From contig NC_063157.1 in the NCBI RefSeq assembly GCF_020921035.1, positions 11,258,001 to 11,322,000 of the forward strand: 64,000 nt of DNA, written 5' to 3'. The notes beneath the pieces are model-generated. The model had not been told where the DNA came from. It worked only from the letters and a program-made list of their open reading frames with translations, and did no database searches. Below, piece after piece: positions 11,735 through 22,350 of the stretch; position 1 is the first letter of the stretch; the number at the start of each line of letters is the position of its first letter. The DNA comes from Rhodamnia argentea (taxonomy: Eukaryota > Streptophyta > Magnoliopsida > Myrtales > Myrtaceae). Made by a program: the position numbers and the translations under genes.

Positions 11735-12100
11735 ACGTCAGTCAAATTGTTTCATTCCAACTAACCGAACGAGACCTAAATCCTCTGAGATTAGAATCCA
11801 TAGTTTGACTTAACTAAAACTAACTCTCTAGGTTACTAACAGTAAGGACTCTAGACCAGCAAGGAAATGTTTGATTTAAACCATGATTATTTGGCATTGT
11901 CCATAGATTAAAGGTCCGAGATTTCGCAATCCCCGTCTATGTAGTTCTGTCAAGACGCTAAAGGTCCATAATAGTGTAAAGGTAGATATACATGTAGCCC
12001 CGTGCACAAAGCTAGATAAATCTCCTATTCCTGAAAACAGTTTGTCCCCTTGACTCTTCACGCCAACAAGTAATGGCTTAACTGACAACTAAGTTTGCTC
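11735..12100 (+). repeat. Segmental duplication block B, copy 1 (upstream of CAR copy 2)
   Basis: Matches 17520-17875, upstream of the CAR remnant at 18601. Shared text includes gctaaaggtccataatag, gcacaaagctagataaa (gcgcaaagctagataaa in copy 2) and agtttgtccccttg (agttttgtccccttg in copy 2). This ties copy 2 and the remnant to one duplication event. Confidence 0.7.
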
Positions 12101-12667
12101 TTCTACTGTGATCTTGGATTTAGTTATTGGAATGTACGCGTGACTTGTGTTAGAAAAATTCCACACCGGCCCAGTGTTGTTTGGAGTAATTAATAAATTC
12201 AAATTGGCTTCATAGCTCATTGATTTAAATTTTTGAGTGAAGGTCGATCCAATTGAAATTGATAACGGGCTCAGGCTTTAGTTCTTCTTGGTGATTTTCC
12301 CGGTTAAAGGTATCTCGCAAATTTTACATTGGTCGGAGATGTGGACCCATCTGAGTGTGCCAAAACCGATCATCCATCCGGGCACCATGTTCAGACTGCT
12401 ATCCAATAAAGAATAAAACCCTTTTATTAACGACAATGAGCCCATGCGACTTACGTGGAATGCCAAATATATCGGATGCAGACTCCGACAATGCTGTCAC
12501 CAAACAAAAAAAAAAAAAAAAAAGGGCTCAAGGATGATGGAGAAGCTCAAATGGTCCCTCTCACCAGACATGGCGAATGCGCGTAGATAGCCTTTTTTAG
12601 CCTACCTTGGCGTGTACGCGAACCATTTGACGCGGTGGTCAACCTCTTTGTGCCTTGAACCTTTCAG

Positions 12668-12674
12668 TATAAAA
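12668..12674 (+). promoter_or_regulatory. TATA box of CAR copy 2
   Basis: TATAAAA lies 142 bp before the start codon at 12816, nearly the same spacing as in copy 1. Confidence 0.6.
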
Positions 12675-12815
12675 AGACCAGACCAGACATGGCGAATTGC
12701 CATCAGACAACCGAGCAAATTCCCAGTCTCCGTTCTACATCACGCAGAAAAAAGATATCAGAAGCACGTAGTTCATATTGGGTCTAAGGACAAGCGCAAG
12801 TCTGTCTCATAAGAA

Positions 12816-13429
12816 ATGAAACATCTTTTGGGACTTTTGAAAATTCACGTCTGCAGAGGAGTTAACCTGGCGATCCGAGATGTCCGAAGCAGCGATCCTT
12901 ATGTTGTCATCAGAATGGACAAACAGGTATATCAATCATGCCGGCGTCCAATCTCTGCGTCTCTTGTTTTTAAGTGGTTTGGAGTATGAATTTGCTTTCA
13001 GCTGAGCTCACCCAATTAGTTTCTTGATGCTTCCTGCAGAAACTGAAAACTCGGGTGGTCAAGAAGAACACGAATCCGGAGTGGAACGACGACCTGACTC
13101 TCTCGATCGCCGACCCGAGCCTCCCCATAAAGTTGATGGTGTACGGCAAGAACAGATTCAGCCACGACGACAAGATGGGGGACGCTGAGATCCACATCGT
13201 AGCCTTTCTCAACGCGTTGAGGATGAGATTGGATGATGTCCCGAGCGGAACCCTGATCACCAGAGTGAAGCCGAGCCAGGACAACTGCTTGGCAGAGGAG
13301 AGCTGTATTGTGTGGAGCGACGGCAAAGTGGTGCAGGACATGGTGCTTCGGCTCCGTGGCGTGGAGCGCGGTGAGGTCGAGCTCCAGCTTGAATGGATAG
13401 ACATTCCCGGTTCCAGGGGCCTGCAGTAG
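12816..13429 (+). CDS. C2-domain ABA-related (CAR-like) protein, copy 2, with altered Ca2+ loop
   Basis: A 166-aa paralogue of copy 1. Exon 1 is 12816-12926, the intron 12927-13039 and exon 2 13040-13429. No ATG lies between the TATA box and this start, which opens MKHLLGLLKIHVCRG. Loop 1 is intact (D22, D27 in RDVRSSDP). Loop 3 reads VYGKNRFSHDDKMGDA, so the usual Asp residues at 73 and 75 are Gly and Asn; D81 remains. Two Ca2+ ligands of the standard C2 site are therefore missing, which predicts weaker or Ca2+-independent membrane binding (inference). H13 to C and G35 to D are further differences from copy 1. Like copy 1 it lacks the intron after residue 69. It ends ...EWIDIPGSRGLQ. The frame is open and splice sites are canonical, so it looks functional as a gene. 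Confidence 0.88.
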
Positions 13430-13825
13430 GACTAGCTCTGTCAAATTTGATCATTGCGAGTTCAACTCGACGTACAGAAAAAGCTCTGATTATGTTCCTA
13501 ATCACTCTTCGATTTTTTACTTAACTTACTGGGCATGTAAGATGAGACTCTTTCAAGTTTCAATGTATCATTTCCAGGTCACTACACCAGTTTGGCAGCG
13601 AGTACTGGCTTCTTAGTTTCTGTCCATGAATTAACGAAAGCAATGATCCTCTCTCTCTCCCTCTCTCTCTCTCTTTGGTAGAGCTTTCTCTATAACCCAT
13701 CACGTGGGATGCTGCGAAGAGATCGTTTTTTGATGAATCTGAAGGAGGGAAGAGAAATGGAAGTCGCTTTCGGCAGTGGCTGAGAGTTGAGATTGCAGAT
13801 TTAAAGCCCATTTTGGAAGATTTTG

Positions 13826-14240
13826 CACTCCAAGGAAGCTGTGGTTGATGAGGAAGAAGAGGTTACGCCTGAATCCTCCATTCATACCGAGGAAATCGTC
13901 CCTTATGGGAACGCAGAAGAACCCAACCCTGATTGTGCTTTCGGCGATAAGATACAGCAACTCGCACCTTCTAGTTACGCAAGCCGAAAATCGATTCTTT
14001 TTTGCACGATGATCAGAATATGAACCGGTGTTCGGAAAGAATCACCAGAACTGAAACATTCCACAAGCAAAGCGGAGCTTCGAAAAACCGAGTCCATATG
14101 AACCTTATGGAACGAAGACTCCAAAGGTGCGCTTGGTTGACGTATCTCAAGCTCTAACTGATGGAAACTCCAACGGAGTTCACATTTGGAATATGAAAGA
14201 CAGATTTCAGCGTATCAAATTGGGAGGAATTGCACGATGC
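13826..14240 (+). pseudogene. Unidentified decayed coding remnant
   Basis: The frame from 13823 reads SKEAVVDEEEEVTPESS, then EEIVPYGNAEEPNPD, and shifts downstream to frames giving EPVFGKNHQN, EKPSPYEPYGTKTPKVRLVDV and IWNMKDRFQRIK-like text with stops between. The composition and continuity across frames look like a once-coding, acidic protein. I do not recognise the family. It lies between CAR copy 2 and duplication block A. Confidence 0.3.
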
Positions 14241-15600
14241 ATTCGAGACGGAGATAGTTCTAGAAAACTACGTTTCCCCAACGGTAGGAATGCAGGTCAA
14301 ACTGTTTTTGTCCACACGATCAACTTGACACGGCATTGATAAAATGCAAGGAATGACATAATCGCTTACTAAGAAAAAGGGGTGATGAAACACTAACAGT
14401 AATAGAATACATTCACAACAGATTTCAACATCTAATCCGGATGTCTGATCTGTTGGGCGAGTCTGCCTTCCCGTGACTTTATGCACGGAAAACCAATACC
14501 TTCGTCGGCCAATAGATGTAAACTTGACAATGTCGACGGTTGGATCTTGTGTCTCGTCAGCAACCCCATCGAGAACTTGTCAGGCGTCAATCGTTTGATC
14601 GGGGCATTGCAAATTTGCATTGATTTTGCTCACGTGAGGGTAGACTCCCCTTGCTTTTACTCGAACATATTTCGATTTGTCCCTACTGGCCGCTTCCCTA
14701 CCGCACATCCGCCACCGTCGTCAATGGCGACCCTCCGCCACTCCACTACCCTGGGCCAGGGCCAATGAGGGAACTATTATGGGTGAGCGGTTCCGGGTTT
14801 CTTACGGGTTTCATCTAGAACTTGGAACCTACACTGTCGAACAGGTTCCTCATTTTTTGGAACCTGGAACCTACCTGTCATACCTTAGAACCCGGAACCT
14901 ACCGTGTCACAAGTTCTAGAGTCGGTTCCAGGGTACCTAAGAACCTATCAATTTTTTTTTCATTTTTAATTAACCAAAATAAGAGTGAACGGTACAACAT
15001 CTAAGAGAAAGTAGAGATGAGTGGTTTTAGGTTTCGTACAGATTACATTTAGAACCCGAAACCAATCCATTAGAACACATTTATCATTTTTTGGAACTTG
15101 AAACCTAAAAATTTGTTTGGCTCCGGATTATACACTCAGTATCGGACGCCATAGGACATTGTAGGATCGTGCAAAAACACATACAAAGAAAAATATAAAA
15201 ATTTATTTCGGGATCTATGGTCTAGGTTCCGGGTAGTGGAACCTGGAACCTACCCGTTGAAACAGGTTCCTCAATTTTTGGAATCTAAAACCTACCCTAC
15301 ATACCTTGGAACCTGTAACCAGATCGGATCCTACGGGTTTCGGTTCCAGGTTCTCGATTCTACTCTGAAACCATGCTCATCCCTAGGAGCTATCTTCTAG
15401 TTGTCTCTTTTAGGGCCGCAAAGCTCTCACCGCCATCAAATTCGTTGCCCCTATCAGAGCTCGTCTTGTTGATAATGCAATCGTTGAAGGATTGTGCCGT
15501 TTAGATGGGCTCATACCTAAATTTGTATGGAACATGTGACAAATATGAAGTCCTTTTGAGGGTATGGGCTATGTGAATTATAACCAACCTAAAAGAAGTG
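14240..15600 (+). repeat. Segmental duplication block A, copy 2 (interrupted by hAT insertion)
   Basis: Homologous to 9535-10290, with the match running 14240-14776 and resuming 15386-15600 (landmarks ccgcaaagctctcaccgcc and aaatttgtatggaacatgtga). The interruption is exactly the hAT-like element at 14777-15385, so copy 1 provides the empty site. Confidence 0.7.
14777..15385. mobile_element. Non-autonomous hAT-like element inserted in block A
   Basis: The left end reads ATGGGTGAGCGGTTCC. The right end in reverse reads CTAGGGATGAGCATGGTTTC. The interior is a series of ggaacctggaacc-type inverted motifs, typical of small hAT derivatives. The flanks GAACTATT and GAGCTATC agree at 6 of 8 positions, and the paralogous block at 9.5 kb lacks the insert. 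No coding capacity. Confidence 0.6.
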
Positions 15601-15639
15601 CTTAATTGCAATTCAATCAAGAAAACGAATGGTAATTAG

Positions 15640-16012
15640 CGGATTACGAAGCATACATTGCTTCGAATGGGGTTTGATCTATTCCTACCCCCTCCACCAT
15701 TCACGATGACGGCTACGACTATGTGGACCGCGGCTTCAAGAAAGAGGAAGTGAATTCGGGCTCCAACGAGGCGTCGTCGTCGGTTGTGGACAAGAGGGCA
15801 CCGAGATGCAGAAGAAGCGGAGGACGGCAGCTTGGGCTGTTTTGCCAAATCATGGGAAAGTGTTCTACAATAGTTGGAAGATTGCGGAAGATTTGGAGAT
15901 TTCGGTGAAGAGATTGAAGGCGAAGGATGGGAAACTGAAGGGTGATAATGTCAACAACACCATCGTGGCGGTGGCGGGGCCTGGGCATGCTCCGTGTTCA
16001 TGATCGTGACCT
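15640..16012 (+). other. Unrecognised short open region
   Basis: Overlapping frames (for example 15806-16003, containing AAWAVLPNHGKVFYNSWKIAEDL) have a higher GC content than the surroundings but match no family I know. This could be a relic exon. No start context or splice pattern supports a gene. Confidence 0.25.
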
Positions 16013-16021
16013 GCTTTCCGT

Positions 16022-16586
16022 AGGAAAAGTTACTAAAAGGATTATACTTACTGTAATTGTGTCAATTTAATCCATTTAGTCGATCGACGTTAACGTGAAT
16101 AATTTTTAATATTTCTTTGATTTTTTTTTTCCTTCCTTCCTTTGCTTTCTATTTGTGCCTAGCAAGGGTCACGGCCCTCACCCTAATCGGGATGAGGCGC
16201 GCTAGGCCATGGTCGCCTTCATTTGCAGCCGGCGAGTTGCGGGCGAGGCGGCCTCACCGTTTGTCACACTCGCGACTCACCGGCCGTTGAGGAAGTTGAT
16301 CATGTGGGCGAGGCCATGACAAGGTTGCCCTCGCCCAATGGCCGGCGAGCTCCAGCGACCCTCGTCGGCGACAAACAAAAAGCAGCAAAAGGAAGAAAAA
16401 CAAGAAAAATAAAAAATAATCTTAAAATTTGGCCACGTCAACGATGGTAGCCCCGTGTCGGTTCCGACGGGTAAATGGACTGAATTGGCATAATTGTAAA
16501 ATGTTTAACACTTAATTAGTAAAATAAAATTTATAATTGAATTAACATAATTATAATAGATTTATGGTTCTTTTCATAATTATTCC
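16022..16586. mobile_element. Non-autonomous Mutator-like element (565 bp) with GC-rich core
   Basis: The ends AGGAAAAGTTACTAAAAGG and (reverse) GGAATAATTATGAAAAGAACC form imperfect inverted repeats. The flanks GCTTTCCGT (16013-16021) and GCTTTTCGT (16587-16595) agree at 8 of 9 positions, the 9-bp duplication expected of MULEs. The middle (about 16150-16370) is GC-rich with gcgaggcggcctc-type text and lies between AT-rich arms. Confidence 0.7.
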
Positions 16587-16937
16587 GCTTTTCGTGAATT
16601 GTGCACGGCGGGAAGCAAAAGAGAGAAGAAGAACGAAAGAAAGATGTCAACCCGAGCTGACGTGAAAAAGAAGAGGACAAGATGACACGCGGATGACATG
16701 TTGGACAAAACGACAACATTTGGACATAAAATTAGAAGTAGGGCAAATTTTCGTTCGAAGCGAAAGTTATGACCAAAAAAAAGTTGGGGCATAATTGATA
16801 CGTTTAAAAAATGAAGGCCCATTCCAAATTTACTTATTTTATTTAACAACTTAAGAATAAATTTCTTTTAACATTTTCTTTGTTGTGCTAAAGGCTAATA
16901 AAATTTCAAAATATAAAAGCCTTACAACCAATTCGAG

Positions 16938-17382
16938 GGAAAATTTTCACAAAAATCATAAATATATTACAATTATGCTAATTCAATCCTAATTTTTTTT
17001 TTATCGATTCAATCCTAAATATTTTAAATTTGTGTTAATTAAATTGGCTTAAATCATCGACTTAGCGCAGCCGGTGCCGACGTGGCCAATTCTTAATAAT
17101 ATTTTAATTTTAAAAAAAAATTATTTATTTTCTTTTTCCTTTTTTTTCAAGGAAAAATAAAATTATATAAATAATAAAAAAATTAAAAATACTAGAATAT
17201 TATTAACAATTGGACATGTCGGCGCCGACCACGCCACATAAGTGATTTCCCACCAAAATTGTCTAAAAGGACTGGATTGACACAAATGGAAAAGATTTAA
17301 GACTGAATTGACAAAAAAAAAGGTTTATGACTAAATTATCACAACTACAAATAGGCTTATGACTTTTTTAGTAATTTTTCCC
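16938..17382. mobile_element. Non-autonomous Mutator-like element (445 bp)
   Basis: The left end GGAAAATTTTCACAAAAATC pairs with the right end read in reverse (GGGAAAAATTACTAAAAAAG). The flanks CAATTCGAG (16929-16937) and CAATTTGAA (17383-17391) match at 7 of 9. The last about 51 bp plus flank are repeated in tandem at about 17409-17460. Confidence 0.6.
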
Positions 17383-17519
17383 CAATTTGAAGGTGTTACA
17401 AACATGCTTATGACTTTCTTAGTAATTTTCCCCAATTAGAAGGTGTTACAAACATCTTAATTAAACTTTATGTGCCATTCTAATTACCCAATGTTGGTTG
17501 CAAATCTTTTTAATTTATT

Positions 17520-17875
17520 CTAATTGTTTTATTCCTACTAACCAAACGAGTCCTAGATCCTCTTATAGATTGGAATCAATAGTCCAATTTAACTAACCCC
17601 CCATCCCCAACCCCCTTCTCTCTCTCTCTCTCTCTCAGATTAGAATCAACAGTCCTAGATTTGGCAATCCTTTTTATGCAGCTCCATCAAGATGCTAAAG
17701 GTCCATAATAGTTTGTACAAATCTAGATGCACATGTAGTTGTAGAGGACTAGACCCCGTCTGCGCAAAGCTAGATAAAAGTTACTATTCCCGACAATAGT
17801 TTTGTCCCCTTGCCCTTTTATTTAGTCCTTGTGCCAACAGGTATTCGCTTAAATGACAAGCGAGTTTTTTTTTCT
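17520..17875 (+). repeat. Segmental duplication block B, copy 2 (upstream of CAR remnant)
   Basis: Homologous to 11735-12100, which precedes CAR copy 2. It lies about 730 bp before the remnant at 18601, a distance similar to that between block B and copy 2. The remnant was therefore once a full gene duplicated together with its upstream region. Confidence 0.7.
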
Positions 17876-18600
17876 CTTGGATTCAAGTCTCGTTGAGAGC
17901 ATTTTAACACTAAAATCCTGAATGCACTAGGTTGATGTGGATAAGTATGCCTTTTAGATCGCTTGGTAGAGCCATCAAATAGATGAACCAAGTTGAAAAT
18001 GATCCGATTCATATTGACCCATCTTCATGCATTACAAATCTAGTATCCATGTCCAACCCAACACATACTCTTGCTCATATTACTAAAATAATTCAATATC
18101 AAATCCAGTTTAGAAAAAGTCGTTTCTTGCAATTTTTTTTAAAAAATATATATTGCTTAAGCACTGTGGATAAATTTATAATTTTTTAAAAGTATGATTT
18201 TGTTTAAATATTTTTTTCCTTCTTCTTTTTCTTTCTTTCTTTTCTTTTTTTTCTTCTACGTCCGGTGAGGGTCACCGGCGACCACCGACTATCGGCGACG
18301 GCAACCGGCCGGCAACCCTTGCCTTATCCCGTAATAAAAAAGGAACAAAGAGAAAAAGGAAAAAATTATGAAAAATCAGAAAATTAAAAGAAATAATTTG
18401 TTTATGACTCACTTAAATTTAGGTTCACCCCATCTTTCGCTACCACACTCCGAGAATTAGTTTTTTGACAATAATATCCCTTGTGGGTCTTACCTTTTAG
18501 CACATCATACCCACTTACCAGATTATAAAATTAATACGTGGCCCCAGTTTGTGTTTACTTTTTTTATTTTTTTTCTTTTTCTTCCCTATCTCTCTCTTTG
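17876..18600. other. Intergenic, AT-rich with a small GC-rich core, no gene
   Basis: Where the promoter and body of the fourth CAR copy would be expected there is only AT-rich DNA and a GC-rich patch (about 18258-18330, accggcgaccaccgac-type) resembling the core of the local MULE family. No CAR exon 1 is found here. Confidence 0.5.
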
Positions 18601-19210
18601 GGTGTTGAGCTCCAACTCGAATGGATAGACATTCCCGGTTCCGGGGGCCTCTAGGGTGCTGCATGATAACACTTCTTTTTTTGGATTTCTCTACCAGAAG
18701 TCAATCTGGCGGGGAAATCCGTTTGGTAAAAACTTTGCCGAAATAGAAATCGGTTTGGTAAAAAAATTGACTTCCGGCAAGATTTTTAACTTCCGGCAAG
18801 ATTTTTGGCCAACTTTGAGAAGCAATTTTTTTTTACTTCTCCACCTTAGAATTACTTCTTTGATCACGCCGACCACCGCCGCCCGCCGGTCGCCGCCGCC
18901 GCCGCCGCCGCCGGTCGCCGCCGGTCAGAAGTAAAAATTTGTTTCAGTTATCAAACGCATTTCTCTATCAGAAATCAACTTATGAAGTAGAAATAGAAAA
19001 AACTACTTTTGCTAAAAATCAGAAGCTGAAAAATTCACTTCTTGCCAGAATGACTTCTGGAACAGAGAAGTGTTATCATGCAGCACCTAGGAGGACCTAT
19101 GTCTGTCAAATTTGATCAATGCGAGTTCAACTCAATCTGCACAGAAGCTCTGAATGAGTTCCTAATCATTGCTTGATTCTTTTTTTTTTTTAACTTGTTG
19201 GACCTAATAC
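18601..19210 (+). pseudogene. CAR-like copy 4, reduced to its last codons and 3' UTR, split by a MITE
   Basis: Bases 18601-18654 read VELQLEWIDIPGSRGL then TAG, matching the end of copy 2. After the insertion, 19088-19210 continues tctgtcaaatttgatcaatg, then cgagttcaactc and gagttcctaatcattgcttg, which parallels the copy-2 3' UTR after its stop codon at 13429. All upstream coding sequence, including both Ca2+ loops, is missing. The duplicate of block B upstream (17520-17875) shows this was once a complete copy. Confidence 0.85.
18655..19087. mobile_element. 433-bp MITE inserted at the stop codon of CAR copy 4
   Basis: Terminal inverted repeats GGTGCTGCATGATAACACTT (left) and the identical sequence in reverse at the right. 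A 3-bp direct repeat TAG (18652-18654 and 19088-19090) flanks it, which fits the PIF/Harbinger target size. The interior has inverted motifs (agaagtcaatctggc, ccagaatgacttctgg) and a GC-rich gccgccgccg stretch at about 18877-18925. No coding capacity. Superfamily assignment is tentative. Confidence 0.75.
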
Positions 19211-19659
19211 GCCGAAGAGGGACTGGAGAATGTTCATTGTATTGGAATTGTCCGGCTTTGGATCTATTTAAATGTTCAGTATCAGCACATGTTTCTCAGA
19301 GATCTTGTGGGTATGATAGGTGGTATGGCCATTTTGTGGAATGATTTAGTATCTTCGATTTCTGATATAATTACGGCGAATTTTGTGTTGTGTGATATGT
19401 GAATTGACTGAAACTAGAGATGTGATGCATATGACCTTTATGCATGCTCCTGCTGCTATTCAGAAAGAATGAGGGTATGAAATCAACTCCAGCACTTAAT
19501 TACAGTGAACCCTTTGGCCATGGAGTTATTTGGGGGGATTTCAATGAAGTGCTCTCTATCATTGGAAGAAGATTGGAGCTAGACAAGCTAAAAATTTATA
19601 AAATGGTCACTTTTCAAGATCTCCTGGATAAATGTTTGCTGTTGGATGTTGAGAGTAAG
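19208..19659 (+). mobile_element. LINE (L1-type) endonuclease fragment, 5' part
   Basis: Disordered frames read GGMAILWNDLVSS and later GVIWGDFNEVLS and LLDVESK, matching the apurinic endonuclease domain of plant LINEs (GG.A.LW and the GDFN motif). Stops and frameshifts are frequent. The sequence resumes at 22351 after a large insertion. Confidence 0.6.
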
Positions 19660-22350
19660 TGTCATGCCCCGATTCCCGAGTCCGTAACAACTCTACCAAA
19701 TCATCTTAAGTCTCATTGACCAGTTAATTTGATTAATAATTAAGCGCGTACGGAACATACAACTCCCAAGCAGATATAAATCAACAAGAATAGAAAAATA
19801 TGAATACACATTAGTTAGCTTAGCAAAAGACTATTATTAACAGCGATAGATTCTTCTTAACCCTAGGGAGACTACGGTATACACAAGCCCATTCTCTCTA
19901 AGGCAGCTCCACGTGATCGGCAAAAAGATATGGGATCGAAAGGGTTAACTCATATCTACACGAGTCTAGCAACTCCAACTAGAAGGGCCAACATCACCCT
20001 CTCCAACTCCCGTTAAAAGATCTCTAACAAAAGGGCCTACTCTAAGGCTCACATCATACAAAATAGTCAAGGGTCCCTAGGTCCTCGTTTGGGTCATGGT
20101 CAAGGCCCTCAACTTCCCCATCAAGGATGTCTATGTCCATCAAGTCCCATGCCTCAACCCTCGAGGTCGTAGTAGGATGCCCATCAAACTCTTAGATAGG
20201 CCCGTATAGGAGATCACCATGACGGATAAACCAAGCTTTGAAGATATGAGGAATCAGAAAGCCTAGTCCTTCCTCAACCCAGACGGTTGTCACATGGTAC
20301 TCCCATATCCAATCCGATTTGAAAATCGAATGGTGTGTGACAACGAAGGACTACTTTATAAGGACTCCGAACCTCACCGGACGTACAACTAGCATCACGG
20401 ATATGAAAATATTCAATAATAAAAGGGTGAGATATAAAATCTCGGTGAGTCAACGCCTAAGTCCAAGCAAGGTATTGACTCGCTCAAGGCAGCCTAAGCA
20501 TACAAAACAAAGTCGATGGCAAAATAATAGCACACAAACCAAGGCACACAACCGTAACACTCATCACAATCTCATGCATAATGCATCACACGTGTTCCAG
20601 TTATTAGAGGCCATTCAGCCCGGCACACTAGATAGTTGGTGCTATTCTTGCGGGACTAGGCACCGTTCCATTCCTTCGGCAATAGCAACTGTTAAGTCGT
20701 GTGATCCGATCGACACCGTATAACTAATAGGCATTCCTAAAGAGATTGTCGGTCCATCACAAGCCGTGGCCGGCATCCGATCAGCCCGACGTCACGGACT
20801 GTCGTGCATCTGATAAGTCGTGTTACCCCGGGCGACACGGCACGAACATACCATGCATTCATTATATGACCACACAAGCACGCCAAATAATCAAGCCAGT
20901 TTATATCTTTGCATTAACTTTCAATGCATACATGGTCGTGCTAAAAAAACTCGGCTCAAGACCATTTTCATGTTTAAAATTCAATACACACGAGGTCATA
21001 TGAACACACATATTATCCACCAAACTTTGTATCTATAAACGAGTGACCCAGTTGTTACATCCACATATGGATACACCCAATCAAGGCATATAGCAACTAG
21101 CAGTAAATCACCCAATACTAATTAATTAACAACTCATTACTTATCCCGACCATAATTAATTAATTAATCCAATCACGGTTAGTTGAAAAGTAATTACAGT
21201 TAAATTAAAGAAATTATAGTTAAATTTAAGTAACTATGATTAATCTAATTTAATCGTACTTAAAGAAGATAACCGCAATTAAATTAAATTTACTACGATT
21301 ACTATAACCTAACTATTATTAATTTGACCTAACCATAATCGCTAATCTAGCCCGACCTCAAATAATTAATTTAACCCGCGATTAACAACATTTATTCTAA
21401 ATCTTAAACTCGGTTAATGCCCTACTTAGAGTTTAAGGTCGACTCACAAACTCCTGCAGTTGATGTCGAGTCAGGCGTGACGATAACGACGACGACGAGA
21501 TTCGCAGAACGGCGATGACACAAGTTCGAGTCGCGGGTCGGGTCTCGGCGGCTTCAGGGCGGCTTGGGGATAGGTGGTAGCGGCTAGGGTATGCTAGGTG
21601 TGTCGGTGGCCGGCGGTGGTGGTTTGGACAGGGGGCTGGTGGTCAGCCGAAGGCTCGGGCCGGCATCGGGGGTAGCTGGGGTGGTCGTTGCGTCACTGGA
21701 CTCGGGTGAGCTCGAGCGGCGCGATAGCAGGACAACGGCTAGGGGTGGCAACGAGGTGAGGTGGGGGCGACTGGCAACCAAAGCACGGTGGCAACAAGCC
21801 GCGGAGCCGGGTGCAGGGGCTGTCGGGTCAGCTGGGGCTTGGCAGCGACTGGAGTTCGGCAGTTGGAGGCGGCGAAGGGAGGTGGCGTGGGGAGGTTGGG
21901 TGGGGAATCACGTCGGCGGTTTGGGGTTTGTTGTTTGTTTTGTGTGTTGTGGGGGGGAGGGGGGAGGGGGTTGTGGGTGTGGTGGCATGGGGTTGGTTTC
22001 CCGGCTGAGATGATGGCCACGGGTCTTTTCAAGGTTTAATTTTTTTTGTTTTATTTGAATAAAATTTAGGGACATTTTATTAAATTGATAAAATGAATAT
22101 CGGTAATAATTTGGCTCAATCGACTGACTGCGAAATTGAGATTTTCACATTTAGGATTCGGTTAAGGCTAGGTTCAAACGTGAAGGATCTCAGCAAAACA
22201 AGTCGATGTTTAACTAATCTCACTTAATTTTTTCTGATTGACGTGTCGGAATTATTCAATTATCATCTCTTAAATCATTAAAATCTAAATTTATTTTCCA
22301 CGGTGAAATTCTTGATTTTGCTTACGGTGGTCGAAAATTTCGGAACGTCA
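19660..22350. repeat. Large solo-LTR-like insertion (2.7 kb)
   Basis: It starts TGTCATGCCCCGATTCCCG and ends TTCGGAACGTCA, the start and end style of large Gypsy LTRs. It splits a LINE reading frame at both junctions. The flanks share AAG on each side; a longer target duplication is not visible. The interior has no gag-pol. The open frames at 21591-22013 lie in a G-rich low-complexity tract and look fortuitous. It may be one solo LTR or a composite. Confidence 0.5.

Larger units (their letters stand above)
10286..12300 (+). repeat. Three-fold dispersed repeat and minisatellite region, no gene
   Basis: A unit of about 180 bp recurs at about 10286-10475, 11376-11560 and 12127-12305. It begins with a taagatgca-gtg-aagtt type motif and carries ttggc--a-aactcat-g-tttaa about 100 bp later. 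Between the first two copies is a tandem array (see 10610-11290). Block B copy 1 lies at 11735-12100. Confidence 0.6.

Noticed and set aside
15806-16003. Possible small gene (65 aa frame)
   Set aside because: No family match, no promoter signal, and it is not carried by the duplicated block; kept only as an unrecognised region.
21591-22013. Gly/Trp-rich frame of 140 aa
   Set aside because: Lies in a G-rich low-complexity part of the LTR-like block, with several equally long overlapping frames and no domain.
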